A program made the translations under genes and the position numbers. Under the pieces are notes generated by a model, which saw nothing but the letters and a program-made list of their open reading frames with translations, did no database searches and was not told where the DNA came from. A DNA stretch of 32,065 nt from Sulfurimonas sp. (lineage in GTDB: Bacteria; Campylobacterota; Campylobacteria; Campylobacterales; Sulfurimonadaceae): NCBI GenBank assembly GCA_027063745.1, contig JAMORG010000008.1:1-32065 (forward strand), in the 5' to 3' direction. This document shows positions 31,436-32,065 of this stretch, piece by piece (the stretch's first letter is position 1; the number at the start of each line of letters is the position of its first letter).

Positions 31436-32065
31436 ATGAAAAAAATTCTCTCCCTTGATTTAGGTACAACTTCCATAGGTTATTCAGTTATAAACGAAAA
31501 AGAGATACAAAGATATTCACTTCTTGATTATGGAGTGAGTATGTTTGATAAGCCAACAGATAAAGATGGAAACTCCAAAAAACTTCTTCACTCACAAGCA
31601 ATTTCTGCAAAAAAACTTCATCAGTTACGAAAAGAACGAAAAAAGAATTTAGCCAAACTCTTTGAAAAGTATAATTTAGCTTCTGCTACTAAACTTTTAG
31701 AACAAGAGAAGAAAAATATCTATATTCACAAGTGGCAGTTGCGTGCCAAGAGAGTCTTTGAAGAGAAACTCTCTATTGAGGAGATTTTTACCATTCTTTA
31801 TCATATTGCAAAACACAGAGGCTATAAGTCTCTTGATAGTGGAGATTTATTAGAAGAGTTGTGTGTTGAGCTTGGAATTGCACTCGAACAAAAAAAAGAG
31901 AAAAAAGATGATGAAAAAGGAAAAATCAAACAGGCTCTTAGCACCATAGAATCCCTTCGCAAAGAGTATCCAAAAAAGACAGTTGCACAAATTATTTACG
32001 AAGTAGAGTTGCAAAAAGAGCAACCTGTTTTTAGAAATCACGATAACTATAATTATATGATTCGT
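31436..32065 (+). CDS. cas9: Cas9 (type II CRISPR effector), N-terminal 210 codons, truncated by the window edge
   Basis: My translation, absent from the ORF track: MKKILSLDLGTTSIGYSVINEKEI... (RuvC-I), KKLHQLRKERKKNLAKLFEKY (bridge helix), LYHIAKHRGYKSLDSGD, QPVFRNHDNYNYMIR (II-C-like RN..Y...R pattern). Open to the last base. Confidence 0.88.
   Translation, partial: MKKILSLDLGTTSIGYSVINEKEIQRYSLLDYGVSMFDKPTDKDGNSKKLLHSQAISAKKLHQLRKERKKNLAKLFEKYNLASATKLLEQEKKNIYIHKWQLRAKRVFEEKLSIEEIFTILYHIAKHRGYKSLDSGDLLEELCVELGIALEQKKEKKDDEKGKIKQALSTIESLRKEYPKKTVAQIIYEVELQKEQPVFRNHDNYNYMIR

Overview
This is an AT-rich chromosomal window that looks like Campylobacterota (Sulfurimonas/Sulfuricurvum-like, judged from gene content and protein style). 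Most of it is housekeeping. It contains purB, nrdA, fliW, chemotaxis/two-component genes, trxC, ppnP and ruvC. A probable bipartite replication origin flanks dnaA (ruvC-[oriC1]-dnaA-[oriC2]-dnaN), followed by gyrB, queF, cca, typA and nrdB. The main non-housekeeping signal is at the right edge. An ORF missing from the supplied track, because it runs off the window, starts at 31436. It encodes the N-terminal 210 aa of a divergent, type II-C-like Cas9, and a near-perfect 30-bp palindrome containing its likely Shine-Dalgarno sequence sits directly upstream of its start codon. Other signals worth a second look are: a DnaA-box/DnaA-trio/AT-rich unwinding arrangement between dnaA and dnaN; a separate DnaA-box cluster at 325-550; a strongly over-represented octamer GCGTGAGC (14 copies, three reading-frame contexts); and a 20.4-29.3 kb signalling block with a roadblock-like protein, a Ras-like GTPase, an OmpA/BON membrane protein, a degenerate GGDEF protein and a SixA-like protein lacking its catalytic His. 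No CRISPR array, tRNA, rRNA or transposon was found. Family assignments come from motif recognition by eye; no searches were run.
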